Of a DNA stretch of 64,000 nt, positions 16,588 to 25,916 are shown in pieces (position 1 is the stretch's first letter; every line of letters starts with the position of its first letter). Where the stretch lies: assembly GCA_910580225.1 (NCBI GenBank), contig CAJTXE010000014.1:28912-92911 (forward strand). The letters are read 5' to 3'. The position numbers and the translations under genes were made by a program. This DNA comes from an uncultured Acetatifactor sp. Lineage in GTDB: Bacteria > Bacillota > Clostridia > Lachnospirales > Lachnospiraceae. The notes below the pieces were generated by a model, which worked only from the letters and a program-made list of their open reading frames with translations, ran no database searches and was not told where the DNA came from.

Positions 16588-17904
16588 TTGCGGTCAGTAG
16601 AAGTGGATTTCGCAAAATATAATAGAGTTACCGAGCAGATCTTTTACCGGAAGAAGGGAAAAGTAGTCAATGTGGTGGGACTTACCATTGAGTCTGCCGG
16701 TCCGGATGCGAAACTGGGGGATATCTGTCAGATCGTGCCGGAGGGAGCAGGCAGTCCGATTTTGGCAGAGGTGGTGGGTTTCAAGGACAGGAAGACATTG
16801 CTGATGCCATATGACTCCGTGGATGGCATTGCGGTGGGATGTATTGTGGAGAATACGGATGCTCCGCTTCTGGTAACAGTCAGTGACGATGTTCTTGGAA
16901 AGACATTGAATGGACTGGGACTGCCGGTAGACGGGACAGAAATTGAAGGTGTGCCCTATTTGGTGGAGGCCACACCGCCGGATCCGCTCAGCAGGAAGAT
17001 TATAGATGAGGTGCTTCCGCTGGGGGTAAAAGCGGTGGATGGCCTGATTACTGTGGGGAAAGGACAGAGAATCGGTATCTTTGCGGGTTCCGGTGTGGGA
17101 AAGTCAACTCTTATGGGTATGTTTGCCAGAAATACCAAGGCGGATATTAACGTTATTGCGTTGATTGGAGAACGGGGACGTGAGGTGCGGGAATTTATAG
17201 AACGGGATCTGGGAGAAGAAGGCATGGGCCGGTCTGTGATAGTGGTGGCTACTTCAGACCGACCTGCCCTGGAGAGAAATAAAGCAGCCAAGACAGCTAC
17301 GGCCATTGCAGAATATTTCAGGGACAGGGGGAAGGATGTTCTTTTGATGATGGACTCTCTGACCCGTTTTTCTATGGCGCAGAGGGAGATCGGACTGGCG
17401 AGAGGGGAACCGCCTGTGACCAGAGGGTATCCGCCCAGTGTATATTCGGAAATGCCGAAACTGTTGGAGAGAGCAGGCTGTGCGGAGAGGGGATCTATCA
17501 CCGGACTGTATACGGTATTGGTAGATGGTGATGATTTTAATGAACCCATTACGGATACAGCCAGGAGTATCCTGGACGGTCATATTATGTTGGACAGAAA
17601 GCTGGGCCATAAGAATCATTATCCGGCTATTGATATCCTGCAGAGTATTTCCAGGTGTATGAGCCAGATTGCTTCCCGGGAGCACAAGCAGGCGGCCGGA
17701 AAGCTGAAGAATGTGGTTGCCACATACAATGAGGCGGAGGATCTGATTAATATTGGTGCTTACAAAAGCGGCAGTAACCCGTCTATTGATTATGCGATTT
17801 CCAGGATTGAGGCGGTTAACCAGTTCCTGTGTCAGGATGTAGATGAGAAGTTCAGCTTTGAAGACAGTGTCAGTATGCTGGGGCGGCTGTTTGAACAGAG
17901 ATAA
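16588..17904 (+). CDS. fliI: Flagellar protein export ATPase FliI
   Basis: FliI is the F1-beta-like hexameric ATPase that energises unloading of export substrates. The 438-residue protein shows a beta-barrel N-domain, Walker A GIFAGSGVGKSTLMG (about 162-176), the catalytic GERGREVREF, Walker B DVLLMMDSLTRF (about 250) and the YPPSVYSEMPKLLERAG segment of FliI/type III ATPases. The start is TTG at 16588, 7 bases after AAGGAGG, giving MRSVEVDFAKYNRV; no ATG fits. Confidence 0.97.
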   Translation: MRSVEVDFAKYNRVTEQIFYRKKGKVVNVVGLTIESAGPDAKLGDICQIVPEGAGSPILAEVVGFKDRKTLLMPYDSVDGIAVGCIVENTDAPLLVTVSDDVLGKTLNGLGLPVDGTEIEGVPYLVEATPPDPLSRKIIDEVLPLGVKAVDGLITVGKGQRIGIFAGSGVGKSTLMGMFARNTKADINVIALIGERGREVREFIERDLGEEGMGRSVIVVATSDRPALERNKAAKTATAIAEYFRDRGKDVLLMMDSLTRFSMAQREIGLARGEPPVTRGYPPSVYSEMPKLLERAGCAERGSITGLYTVLVDGDDFNEPITDTARSILDGHIMLDRKLGHKNHYPAIDILQSISRCMSQIASREHKQAAGKLKNVVATYNEAEDLINIGAYKSGSNPSIDYAISRIEAVNQFLCQDVDEKFSFEDSVSMLGRLFEQR

Positions 17905-17928
17905 GAGGCAGACAGCAGGGAGGACAGG

Positions 17929-18402
17929 ATGGCAAGATTTCGATATTCCATGCAGAATATTCTGAATATCAAGCTGAAGCTGGAGACTTTGGCAAAGCAG
18001 GAGTTTTCCGCGGCCAAGGCAGCACTGGATGAGGAAAAAGAGTGTTTGCAGGGGCTGGTGGACAGAAAGTCCGGATATGAGCAGGAGTCGGAACGGTTGT
18101 TATCCGGCAGACTGGATCTGCGGAAAATCGAGGAGAATAAAATGGCGGTCCGCTGTATGGAGGATTACATAATCAGACAGCAGGTGAACGTGGACAAAGC
18201 AGAGCGGAAGCTGCAGGAAGCAATTGAGCAGCTCACGAAAGTACGGATAGAGCGGAAAACCCATGAGACACTGAAAGAAAAAGCTTTTGACGAATTCCTG
18301 ATGGAGGAGAAGCGGCAGGAGAGCAAGGAGATAGACCAGTTGACCAGTTATACCTATGGACAGCGCAGGAATATAGAGAGTGTAGAGCAAAAACCCGCCT
18401 GA
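17929..18402 (+). CDS. fliJ: Flagellar export chaperone FliJ
   Basis: FliJ is the small coiled-coil protein that fits into the FliI ring like the gamma subunit of F1. The 157-residue product is almost entirely charged helix (about 10-140) and begins with the family pattern MARFRYSMQNILNIKLKLE. It lies immediately after fliI as expected. Low sequence conservation in the family makes position an important part of the call. Ribosome site GGGAGGACAGG. Confidence 0.88.
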   Translation: MARFRYSMQNILNIKLKLETLAKQEFSAAKAALDEEKECLQGLVDRKSGYEQESERLLSGRLDLRKIEENKMAVRCMEDYIIRQQVNVDKAERKLQEAIEQLTKVRIERKTHETLKEKAFDEFLMEEKRQESKEIDQLTSYTYGQRRNIESVEQKPA

Positions 18403-18451
18403 CTTCAGACTGGAGGATGGGGAGAACGGGATTTTGCCTGGGAGATGACAT

Positions 18452-19315
18452 ATGGCTAAGGATTTAAGTACTCTGGCTGCTGCGGCAGAAGAAGAAAAAG
18501 CGAGATTAAGAGAAGAAAAAAAGCAGTTTAAGCAGGAGCAGAGGGCACAGAAAAAAGAGGCAAAGCGCAGGGCGGCAGAGATTGCAAAACAGGAAGAGGC
18601 TCTGGGCGAAGAGGGAGGCAATGGGTTGGTGACCTTTTTTGCCACTCTTTTGATTGTAGCGTTGTGGATTGCAGTAGCCTGTGTTGTGGTCAAAATGGAT
18701 GTAGGCGGTTTCGGCAGCAATGTGTTAGCCCCTATTCTGAAAGATGTGCCTGTTGTAAACAGGATATTGCCGTCCGCGGCACCGGCCATGGAAAATACGG
18801 ATTCGGAAGGGTATGGCGGGTATGCCAGCCTGGAGGAAGCTGTGGATTATATCAAACAGCTGGAATTGGAGCTGGAGAGGGAACAGACTGCTTCCAATGC
18901 GAAAAATACGGAGGTGGAGGCTCTGAAAGCTGAAGTCCTGCGTTTGCAGGAATTTGAGCAGCGACAGGTGGAGTTTCAGCGTATCAAGACAGAGTTTTAT
19001 GAGGAAGTGGCGAATCTGGATCCGGAAGGTTTGCTGAAGTATTATGAATCCATGGATCCTACCACAATGGAATATATTGCGAAGCAGATTGCCGTTCAGG
19101 AACAGAGAAAGGAAGATCTTGACAATTATATTCAGACCTTTGCCAAGATGAAGCCCAAGTCGGCAGCGAAAATGTTTGAGGCCATGAGTGACCGACTGGA
19201 GTTGGTGGCCGAGATTCTGGAGGCCATGACAGTAGAGCAGAGGGCGGATATTATGAACGTTATTGATACGGAACTGGGCGCCAAGCTGGTCAAGATGATG
19301 CACCCGGACTCTTAA
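18452..19315 (+). CDS. MotE family protein (YlxF-like), MgtE N-domain-type C-terminus
   Basis: A 287-residue protein with a highly charged Lys/Glu/Ala N-terminal helix (about 8-55), one membrane span (about 58-82, GLVTFFATLLIVALWIAVACVVV), a coiled coil (about 125-180) and a C-terminal alpha-helical domain (about 195-287; FAKMKPKSAAKMFEAM, ILEAMTVEQRADIMNVI) resembling the MgtE intracellular N domain. This architecture and the place between fliJ and fliK match MotE/YlxF, a chaperone-like protein linked to stator (MotC-type) or motor assembly in some bacteria. Its role in Firmicutes is not settled. The N-terminal charged extension is longer than in Bacillus YlxF. Confidence 0.8.
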   Translation: MAKDLSTLAAAAEEEKARLREEKKQFKQEQRAQKKEAKRRAAEIAKQEEALGEEGGNGLVTFFATLLIVALWIAVACVVVKMDVGGFGSNVLAPILKDVPVVNRILPSAAPAMENTDSEGYGGYASLEEAVDYIKQLELELEREQTASNAKNTEVEALKAEVLRLQEFEQRQVEFQRIKTEFYEEVANLDPEGLLKYYESMDPTTMEYIAKQIAVQEQRKEDLDNYIQTFAKMKPKSAAKMFEAMSDRLELVAEILEAMTVEQRADIMNVIDTELGAKLVKMMHPDS

Positions 19316-19334
19316 GGGGGCAGTAATTTATCCG

Positions 19335-19371
19335 ATATATATAGGGGGGAAAAGATTCCCGCATATATATA
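19335..19371 (+). other. Hairpin in the fliK leader
   Basis: ATATATATA-GGG (19335-19346) pairs with CCC-GC-ATATATATA (19358-19371) around a purine-rich loop. It lies 13 bases before the fliK ribosome site AAAGGAGG and lacks a U-tract, so RNA processing or control of fliK translation is more likely than termination. Confidence 0.5.
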
Positions 19372-19397
19372 AATATTTTGAAGAAAGGAGGTTGGAG

Positions 19398-20822
19398 ATG
19401 ACTGGTACAGTTGTAAAGGATGTAGGTTCTGCTTTGCTGAAACAGACATTTTCCGTCAGCGGCAAAGGTACCGCAGGCAACGGAGGATTTCAGAAAGTCT
19501 GGAGCAGTCAGATGAGCAGGAATGTCTCGGACGGTGCCGCCGGCAAAAGCAATGCACAGAAGTGGAATGAGACTCTGCAGCAGCCTGGCAAAAGCGTTTC
19601 CGGGGAGAAGCAGACAGACACCGCCGGAAAACCGGAAGAAGTGCAGCAGCTGAAGTCGGAAGCCGCTTCAGAGAAATCAAAATCTGACAGTACTGTTTCA
19701 GAGGACACAAATTTGCCTGAGACAGAAGCCGGGACGGGCGAAGAATCACTTCAGGCAATGGAAGTTCTGGGAACGGCAGCGGTGAAGCTTATGGAACAGA
19801 TCTGTGAAGTATTCGGTGTAACCATGGAAGAGCTGCAGGCGGCAATGGATACGCTGGGGATAGGGCAGACGGATTTGCTGAATGCATCGGCGCTGAAAGG
19901 ACTGATGTTGGAATTGGGCGGTGCGCAGGATGCATATGCACTGCTTACGGACAGTGTGTTGTATGATAATTACCAAACCATGCTGGGAAAGCTGGAAGAG
20001 GTGCTGAATGAGGTCGCTGCTGAACTGGGGGCAGACCCGGAAGTACTGTCCGGTATATTGAAAGACAGTAGTGTGCAGGAGAGTTCTGATCCGGAGCTTT
20101 TGAACTACAGGCAGGATGGCTCGGCTGAGGATATGGCGGTAACCGCGGAAGGAAACGGAGGGCTGTATTCCGATATGGGAAAAGCAGCCCGAGAGGAACA
20201 GACAGCGGCGGAGCAGAACGGCGGAACACAGGAGCACAATGAAAAATCGACTGCGGACCGTGGGCAGGGCAGAGAACAAGCCAATTTTTTTGTTCAGGAT
20301 TTTAGAGAGACAGTGTTTCGGCCGGAATTACAGCAGGTACAGGAAGCAGCGGGAGAGAATCCATGGAGCAATTCTTCCAGGGAGATTATGGATCAGATTT
20401 TGGATTACATGAAATTGAATCTCCAAACGGACAGTACGAGTCTGGAGATGCAGCTGCATCCGGCAAGTCTGGGGACACTGCAGGTACAGATTGCTTCCAA
20501 AGGGGGCGTTGTGACGGCAAACTTCATTACTCAGAACGAGGCGGTAAAAGTGGCGCTTGAAAGCCAGATGCTGCAGCTGCGGGAACAGTTTGAGGAACAG
20601 GGTGTCAAGGTGGAGGCAATAGAAGTTACCGTGCAGACACATGAATTCGAGCAGAATCTGGAACAGGGCAGAGGCAGAAGCCAGAAGGAACCGGGAAGCC
20701 GCCGCCGCACCAGAAGGCTTGGTGCAGGAAGTATACTTGCTGCTGATGTTTCTGAAGCACAGGAGAATCTGGCAGATGACATGATGGCGGCCGGAGGAAG
20801 TACCGTGAGTTTCACCGCATGA
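19398..20822 (+). CDS. fliK: Flagellar hook-length control protein FliK
   Basis: FliK is an exported ruler that sets hook length and switches export specificity. The 474-residue protein has a long, low-complexity, Ser/Glu/Gly-rich N-terminal region and the conserved C-terminal Flg_hook domain (about 330-420: LEMQLHPASLGTLQVQI, AVKVALESQMLQLREQFEEQGVKV). The tail is basic then acidic (RRRTRR, about 430). Start at ATG 19398, 6 bases after AAAGGAGG; a TTG two codons upstream is less well placed. Followed by flgD, the hook cap, consistent with its function. Confidence 0.92.
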   Translation: MTGTVVKDVGSALLKQTFSVSGKGTAGNGGFQKVWSSQMSRNVSDGAAGKSNAQKWNETLQQPGKSVSGEKQTDTAGKPEEVQQLKSEAASEKSKSDSTVSEDTNLPETEAGTGEESLQAMEVLGTAAVKLMEQICEVFGVTMEELQAAMDTLGIGQTDLLNASALKGLMLELGGAQDAYALLTDSVLYDNYQTMLGKLEEVLNEVAAELGADPEVLSGILKDSSVQESSDPELLNYRQDGSAEDMAVTAEGNGGLYSDMGKAAREEQTAAEQNGGTQEHNEKSTADRGQGREQANFFVQDFRETVFRPELQQVQEAAGENPWSNSSREIMDQILDYMKLNLQTDSTSLEMQLHPASLGTLQVQIASKGGVVTANFITQNEAVKVALESQMLQLREQFEEQGVKVEAIEVTVQTHEFEQNLEQGRGRSQKEPGSRRRTRRLGAGSILAADVSEAQENLADDMMAAGGSTVSFTA

Positions 20823-20896
20823 GTATGGTATTTTGACTGAATCAAAGAAAGACAGGAAATCAATCAATTTATACAAATGTAGAAAGGAGATAAGAT

Positions 20897-21625
20897 ATGG
20901 CATTAATGGCACCCGTGGAGAACGGGACGGTTTTGGAGACAGAATCACAGAAGTCTTTAAAAAAAGAGATGGCTGCCAGTAAGAACGGTATGGACAAAGA
21001 CGCATTTCTTCAGCTGTTGGTGGCTCAGATGCAGTATCAGGATCCGCTGCAGCCCACTTCCAACACGGAGTTTATTTCCCAGTATGCACAGTTTTCCCAG
21101 GTGGAACAGATGCAGAATCTGGCATCCACATCGGAACTGGCCAGAGCCACATCCTTGGTGGGAGAGCATGTCTATGTCAAGACTACCGGTTCGGATGGAG
21201 AACCCAAGTATATCTATGGTAAAGTGGATTATGTTGCGTATGAGAACAACAAAGCCTATGTTTCTATTGAAGAATCTTTATACTCTCTTGATGATGTAGA
21301 TACTGTGGTAGATCTGGAATACAAGAATGCTTATGATAAGGCATATGATTTCACGACCAGGCTGAATAAGCTTCCGAATCCGACACGTGTGGATCTGTCC
21401 AATGCGGAGGAGATTGACGAACTGGAGAAGATCTACAACGAAATGACGGACTATGAGAAGAGCTTCATTGCTACAGAGACGGTTAAGAATCTGAACAAAT
21501 ACGTCGAGAGGATCAAGGAACTCCGTGCCTCTGCTGAAGAAGGCGACAAGGAAGACGGGACGGAAGGCGGAGAGTCCGGGGAAGACACCGGTAGTCAGGA
21601 ATCCGAAGGCGCTGGAAAAGCATAA
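20897..21625 (+). CDS. flgD: Flagellar hook assembly scaffold protein FlgD
   Basis: FlgD caps the growing hook. The 242-residue protein contains the family motif MDKDAFLQLLVAQMQYQDPLQPTSNTEFISQ (split here across residues 32-62), with the Gln-rich AQFSQVEQM segment following. The C-terminal half is unusual: instead of the fibronectin-like/Tudor domains of enteric FlgD it has a short beta region and then an acidic tail rich in Glu, Gly, Asp and Ser (from about 212). Ribosome site GAAAGGAGAT. It lies between fliK and a flagellar operon protein, standard for Firmicutes. Confidence 0.94.
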   Translation: MALMAPVENGTVLETESQKSLKKEMAASKNGMDKDAFLQLLVAQMQYQDPLQPTSNTEFISQYAQFSQVEQMQNLASTSELARATSLVGEHVYVKTTGSDGEPKYIYGKVDYVAYENNKAYVSIEESLYSLDDVDTVVDLEYKNAYDKAYDFTTRLNKLPNPTRVDLSNAEEIDELEKIYNEMTDYEKSFIATETVKNLNKYVERIKELRASAEEGDKEDGTEGGESGEDTGSQESEGAGKA

Positions 21626-21642
21626 AGAAGGAGTTTACAGGG

Positions 21643-22050
21643 ATGGATATTCAGGGCAATGGGTACATTTCCATTGAGCAGCTGAAGGATCAGTATCTGG
21701 GCAGAAAGATACCGGTTCGGAAAGCCACGGATGGCGGCGCCCCAAAGGGCTTATCCTTTCAGGATGTTTTACAGCAAAAGACAGTGGGGGAAAGCGGCAG
21801 TCTGAAATTTTCCAAGCATGCCATGGGAAGACTGGCGGACCGCAATATCGAGTTGAGTGACACACAGCTGGAAAGGCTGGAGTCCGGTACGAGAAAAGCA
21901 GAGCAGAAAGGGATCAGAGATTCACTGGTGATCGTAGACCAGCTTGCTTTTATTGTAAACGTACCCAATCAGACAGTAGTCACTGCAATGGACAGTACAG
22001 AAACAGAGGATAACATATTCACAAATATCAACGGGGCAGTTATCATATAA
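21643..22050 (+). CDS. Flagellar operon protein (TIGR02530 type)
   Basis: A 135-residue protein found between flgD and flgE in many Firmicutes. The recognisable part is residues about 48-130: SLKFSKHAMGRLADRNIELS, followed by KGIRDSLVIVDQLAFIVNVPNQTVVTAMD. No membrane segment or signal peptide. It is thought to take part in hook assembly because of position, but I know of no defined biochemical role. The gene starts 17 bases after flgD, with AAGGAG upstream of the ATG. Confidence 0.85.
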   Translation: MDIQGNGYISIEQLKDQYLGRKIPVRKATDGGAPKGLSFQDVLQQKTVGESGSLKFSKHAMGRLADRNIELSDTQLERLESGTRKAEQKGIRDSLVIVDQLAFIVNVPNQTVVTAMDSTETEDNIFTNINGAVII

Positions 22051-22130
22051 CCGGACCCAGGGGGAGGTTATGGGTTCTCGAATGACAGAGAGAGCCCAGC
22101 CCCGTTCCAGATCAGGAGGAACAAATTACT

Positions 22131-23903
22131 ATGATGAGATCACTTTTTGCTGGTGTGTCTGGTCTTAAGACACATCAGACCAGAATGGATGTTATAGGTC
22201 ATAACATCGCAAACGTCAACACAGTTGCATACAAATCCAGTTCCATGACATTTGCGGCGCTGATGAGCCAGACCACTCAGAAGGCAAGCGGTGCCAATTC
22301 CAGTACGGGAACCGGAGGCATTAATCCCAGACAGATCGGTCTTGGTGTAAAGACCAGCGCAATCAATGTCAACATTACCGGACAGGGTGCCAGCCAGTCC
22401 ACAGGCAACCCGTTTGATATCATGATCACAGGCGAGAATTTCTTCGTTGTCAATAACGGACAGGAGAATTACTTCACCAGAGACGGTTCTTTTTATGTGG
22501 ACGGAGCAGGTAATCTGGCGATGACCAGTATCGGTTATAATGTTATGGGATGGCAGGTGGATCCGGAGACGGGAGGCATTAAGAAGGATACCGTATCTGC
22601 ACTGCGCATTATGAATACCGCAAATATGAATTATCCGCCGGAAGCAACCACTTTGGGGTATATGTCCGGTATCATGGATAAGCTGGATACGGATGTCACC
22701 AGTTCCAATGGTAAGGTTGTGAATTTCCAATTCTATGACTCGCTGGGTTATAGTTATACAGCCAAATTTGTCTTTAAGCAGTCCGATACGGAAAATGATG
22801 CGAAGAATGTTTACAGTATGGAATTAGATAAAATTACCGATGCAGACGGCAAGGAAGTGGATCTGACATCTGTAACAGGAGAAAATGTTTTTGGCGGTAC
22901 ACAGACACAGCCACTGGCGGATAAGGTGAATTTTGGCGCTTCCTACAAGTGGGTAAACAATCAGCTGCAGGATGCAGACGGCAACATTGTAGCCGATTTG
23001 GCCAGTATTAAAGCGGGAAATCCGTATACAGATAATACTCAGACTCCCGCAAAAGAAATATCGGTTCAGGAACAGCTGGATAACATTGCGAAGGCATATA
23101 ACAAGGAAGGCTCTACGGAGAATTTTTTAAATATGGTATATACCGCTGTGAAGGCTGACCCGGATGCAGAACCGCCTGTTGAAGAGAAATCCTATACTAT
23201 AAGAGACATTTTAACCAATTTTGATGATTCGTCGGATGCGGACAGACCAAAGATTGAGGCAATGGCAGATCCCGGAAATAGTTTTGAAGTTACCGGACGC
23301 CAGTTTACAGGTGTAACGGTTATCTATGACCCGTCAAACGGTAAATTCCAGAAGTTGGATGGCAGCGGCAGTACTACAGAAGTCACACTGAATCTGAAGG
23401 GAGCGGGTATCGGTAACGGCAATTTTGAAAATATTACCATTGACATGTCTGCGACTACCAATGTAGACAACAAGGGAACTTCCACCATCGGAGCGACCAA
23501 CGGGGCGGACGATGAGTTCAGCACCGGTTCCGGACGCCGCAACGGTGCCATGATCGGACTTTCTGTACAGCAGAATGGTATGATTTATGCAAGCTATGAC
23601 AATGGTATGACAAAGCTTCTGGGCCAGATTGCCACAGCGAAATTTGCGAATGCATCCGGACTTGAAAAGCTGGCAGACAATCTGTATTCCGCAACATTGA
23701 ACTCAGGTGCTTTTGACGGTATCGGTGTGGACATTACTGCAGAGGGTGATTATATGTCCACTGGTCAGCTGGAGATGAGTAATGTAGATCTGTCTTCAGA
23801 ATTTACAGAGATGATCACGACTCAGCGTGGTTTCCAGGCGAACAGCCGTATTATAACCGTATCTGATACACTCCTGGAAGAATTAACTAATCTGAAACGA
23901 TAA
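22131..23903 (+). CDS. flgE: Flagellar hook protein FlgE
   Basis: FlgE polymerises into the flexible hook. The 590-residue protein begins with the axial-protein motif MRSLFAGVSGLKTHQTRMDVIGHNIANVNT (split across residues 2-31) and ends with the matching C-terminal helix region (MSNVDLSSEFTEMITTQRGFQANSRIITVSD). It is larger than many hook proteins (often about 400 residues); the extra material is in the exposed middle (about 240-400) between DNA positions about 22850 and 23330. Two adjacent ATGs occur; the first is used here, behind AGGAGG. The hairpin and possible promoter at 23934-23964 follow. Confidence 0.95.
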   Translation: MMRSLFAGVSGLKTHQTRMDVIGHNIANVNTVAYKSSSMTFAALMSQTTQKASGANSSTGTGGINPRQIGLGVKTSAINVNITGQGASQSTGNPFDIMITGENFFVVNNGQENYFTRDGSFYVDGAGNLAMTSIGYNVMGWQVDPETGGIKKDTVSALRIMNTANMNYPPEATTLGYMSGIMDKLDTDVTSSNGKVVNFQFYDSLGYSYTAKFVFKQSDTENDAKNVYSMELDKITDADGKEVDLTSVTGENVFGGTQTQPLADKVNFGASYKWVNNQLQDADGNIVADLASIKAGNPYTDNTQTPAKEISVQEQLDNIAKAYNKEGSTENFLNMVYTAVKADPDAEPPVEEKSYTIRDILTNFDDSSDADRPKIEAMADPGNSFEVTGRQFTGVTVIYDPSNGKFQKLDGSGSTTEVTLNLKGAGIGNGNFENITIDMSATTNVDNKGTSTIGATNGADDEFSTGSGRRNGAMIGLSVQQNGMIYASYDNGMTKLLGQIATAKFANASGLEKLADNLYSATLNSGAFDGIGVDITAEGDYMSTGQLEMSNVDLSSEFTEMITTQRGFQANSRIITVSDTLLEELTNLKR

Positions 23904-23933
23904 TTTATACTCGCATTATCAGGATGAATGTGC

Positions 23934-23964
23934 TATAATGGGGGGGCAGGGCTTTGCCCCCCAT
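23934..23964 (+). promoter_or_regulatory. Extended -10 and GC-rich hairpin between flgE and flbD
   Basis: TGC-TATAAT (-10 at 23934-23939) resembles an extended -10 promoter but has no good -35. Immediately overlapping is the hairpin ATGGGGGG (23938-23945) with CCCCCCAT (23957-23964), without a U-tract. Read-through RNA would carry the hairpin; RNA from the promoter would not. It could reset expression of flbD-motA-motB relative to flgE. Confidence 0.45.
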
Positions 23965-24052
23965 ATTCATTGGAAGAAAATTCCGGATATGCTGCTCTTC
24001 TGTTCAGTGGTTGTAACAGGGCAGCGAGACGGCGGTGAGATGAGGCTTTGGT

Positions 24053-24238
24053 ATGATTGAAGTGACAAAATTGAATGGTGCGAAGATTCTGGTGAATCCA
24101 CATTTGTTTGAGGTGGTGGAGGAGACGCCGGACACGGTAATCACACTCACCACAGGAAAAAAAATAATTATAAAAGAAAGTAGACAAGAGATAAAAAATC
24201 TTGTAAAATTATATAGAAAGGGTATTTTTGCGGAATAA
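24053..24238 (+). CDS. flbD: FlbD family flagellar protein (SwrD-like)
   Basis: A 61-residue protein starting MIEVTKLNGAKILVNPHLFE, the typical FlbD/SwrD signature, followed by EETPDTVITLTTGKKIIIKES. In Bacillus subtilis the homologue SwrD raises motor torque, acting through stator abundance or function. Here the gene lies directly upstream of motA-motB, which fits that role. ATG at 24053 follows GGTGAGATGAGG. Confidence 0.93.
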   Translation: MIEVTKLNGAKILVNPHLFEVVEETPDTVITLTTGKKIIIKESRQEIKNLVKLYRKGIFAE

Positions 24239-24268
24239 TCAAAAAAGCAAAAGAAGTGGGTGATTGTG

Positions 24269-25063
24269 GTGGATATTGCGTCTTTACTTGGTATTGTTTT
24301 ATGTTTTGTGATGATGCTGTATGGTATCATAGTTGGTGCGGGTATTGAGAATCTGGTGAAAGAATATTGGAACTTGCCGTCAGCCGTCATTACATTTGGT
24401 GGTGCCCTCGCCGCAACGCTGGCATCGTACAGTCTGGCAGATTACATAAACGGTCTGAAGAGTTTTGCACTGGTATTCAAGGCACCGGCCCTGAATACTG
24501 CCGAGATGATCCGCAAAATTATCGACCTTTCTAATGTAGCACGTAAGGAAGGACTTCTGTCCCTGGAGGAAGCCGCTGCGGATATGGATGATGCATTTTT
24601 GAAGAAAGGTATTCTTTTGATGGTGGACGGCACAGATCCGGAGCTGGTGCGGGCCATCATGGAGACGGAGCTGGTGAGTATAGAAGGCAGACATAAGACC
24701 TGTATTGGTTTCTGGGATACGCTGGGTGCCATGGGACCTGCATGGGGTATGATCGGTACGTTGATTGGTCTGGTAGATATGTTGTATCACATGGATAATG
24801 TGGCAACGCTTGGACCTGCTATGGCAGTGGCCTTGATTACGACATTTTATGGATCGGTTCTTGCCAATGCCATCTGTACTCCGGTATCCAATAAGCTGAA
24901 AGCTGATAATGGAGCAGAGATGATGCTGAAAGAGGTTATGATAGAAGGACTGCTTTCCATTCAGGCAGGGGAGAACCCCAGGGTTATTGAGGAGAAACTT
25001 AAGTCGTTCCTTTCTCCACAGGATAGAGAAGCAGCCGGAGGAGATGTAGGGGGTGAAGAATAA
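24269..25063 (+). CDS. motA: Flagellar motor stator protein MotA
   Basis: Proton- (or sodium-) channel subunit of the stator. Four membrane helices are visible: IASLLGIVLCFVMMLYGIIVG (about 4-24), AVITFGGALAATLASYSLADYI, TLGAMGPAWGMIGTLIGLV (about 150-170, with the conserved proline region) and VALITTFYGSVLANAICTPVS. The large cytoplasmic loop contains torque-generating charged residues. GTG at 24269 is preferred (GGGTGA ends 5 bases upstream, N-terminus MDIASLLG); in-frame GTG codons at 24260 and 24266 are alternatives. Its TAA overlaps the motB ATG. Confidence 0.95.
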   Translation: MDIASLLGIVLCFVMMLYGIIVGAGIENLVKEYWNLPSAVITFGGALAATLASYSLADYINGLKSFALVFKAPALNTAEMIRKIIDLSNVARKEGLLSLEEAAADMDDAFLKKGILLMVDGTDPELVRAIMETELVSIEGRHKTCIGFWDTLGAMGPAWGMIGTLIGLVDMLYHMDNVATLGPAMAVALITTFYGSVLANAICTPVSNKLKADNGAEMMLKEVMIEGLLSIQAGENPRVIEEKLKSFLSPQDREAAGGDVGGEE

Positions 25064-25887
25064 TGGCAAAGCGTAAGGAAGATGCGCCGCCGGCCGGTGC
25101 GCCGGCGTGGATGGCGACGTTCAGTGACTTGATGAACCTTCTGCTCTGCTTTTTCGTCATGCTGTTTGCCATGTCCAGTATTGAGGAGGCTAAGCTGCAG
25201 GAATTTGTAGCTTCCATGAATAATACTTTCAGTATATTTGATGGAGGCGCTTCGGCCATCGGAGACGGTATTCTGATCAGCAATGGCGTCAGTCAGCTGA
25301 ACGAGCTGGATCAGTATATCAACAGTACGGGTAAGGTTGCGGACAGCGAGACGGACGGAGAAAATATGGAGGAATTTGAAAAGTCTCCCGAAGCTTTGGA
25401 AGAGATGCTTCAGGAACAGAAGTTGCAGGAAAATGAAGAACGCATGGAAGAAATAGAAGAAGCCCTTCGGGAGAATGAGATTGCCGATGAGGTGGAGATC
25501 AGCTTTACGGCCCAGTATGTAAAGCTGACTATGAACGGCGGCCTGCTGTTTGATTCGGGAAGCGCGCAGCTGAAAGAGGAAGCGCAGCAGATCATTGATA
25601 AAGTTGGGATGATACTGGAGCGTTACGGTGAAGGGACCATTGAGATAGAGGGCCATACCGACAATGTGCCCATTAACAGTGCCCAGTATCCCAGCAATGA
25701 AGAATTGAGCAGTGCCAGAGCATTGTCTGTCTTTTATTATCTGTGTGATCACTCGTTCCTGGAACCGGTGAGAATTAAACATGCCGGGATGGGGGAGAGA
25801 GTGCCTATCGCGGACAACTCTACACCGGAAGGCAGGAGCCGTAACCGCCGGGTTGAAATCTTAATCTATAATCCATCCGCACAATAA
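25063..25887 (+). CDS. motB: Flagellar motor protein MotB
   Basis: Stator subunit that anchors the stator to peptidoglycan and carries the ion-binding aspartate. The 274-residue protein has one N-terminal helix with the key residue (PAWMATFSDLMNLLLCFFVMLFAM, split across residues 10-33; Asp near 18), a charged plug/linker region (about 90-140) and a C-terminal OmpA-like domain (GLLFDSGSAQLKEEA, IEIEGHTDNVPIN, SSARALSVFYYL). Overlaps motA by one base in TAATG, so coupling is expected. Confidence 0.96.
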   Translation: MAKRKEDAPPAGAPAWMATFSDLMNLLLCFFVMLFAMSSIEEAKLQEFVASMNNTFSIFDGGASAIGDGILISNGVSQLNELDQYINSTGKVADSETDGENMEEFEKSPEALEEMLQEQKLQENEERMEEIEEALRENEIADEVEISFTAQYVKLTMNGGLLFDSGSAQLKEEAQQIIDKVGMILERYGEGTIEIEGHTDNVPINSAQYPSNEELSSARALSVFYYLCDHSFLEPVRIKHAGMGERVPIADNSTPEGRSRNRRVEILIYNPSAQ

Positions 25888-25916
25888 AGAGAGATGGAAG
25901 AAAGGGCTTGTTAGAA

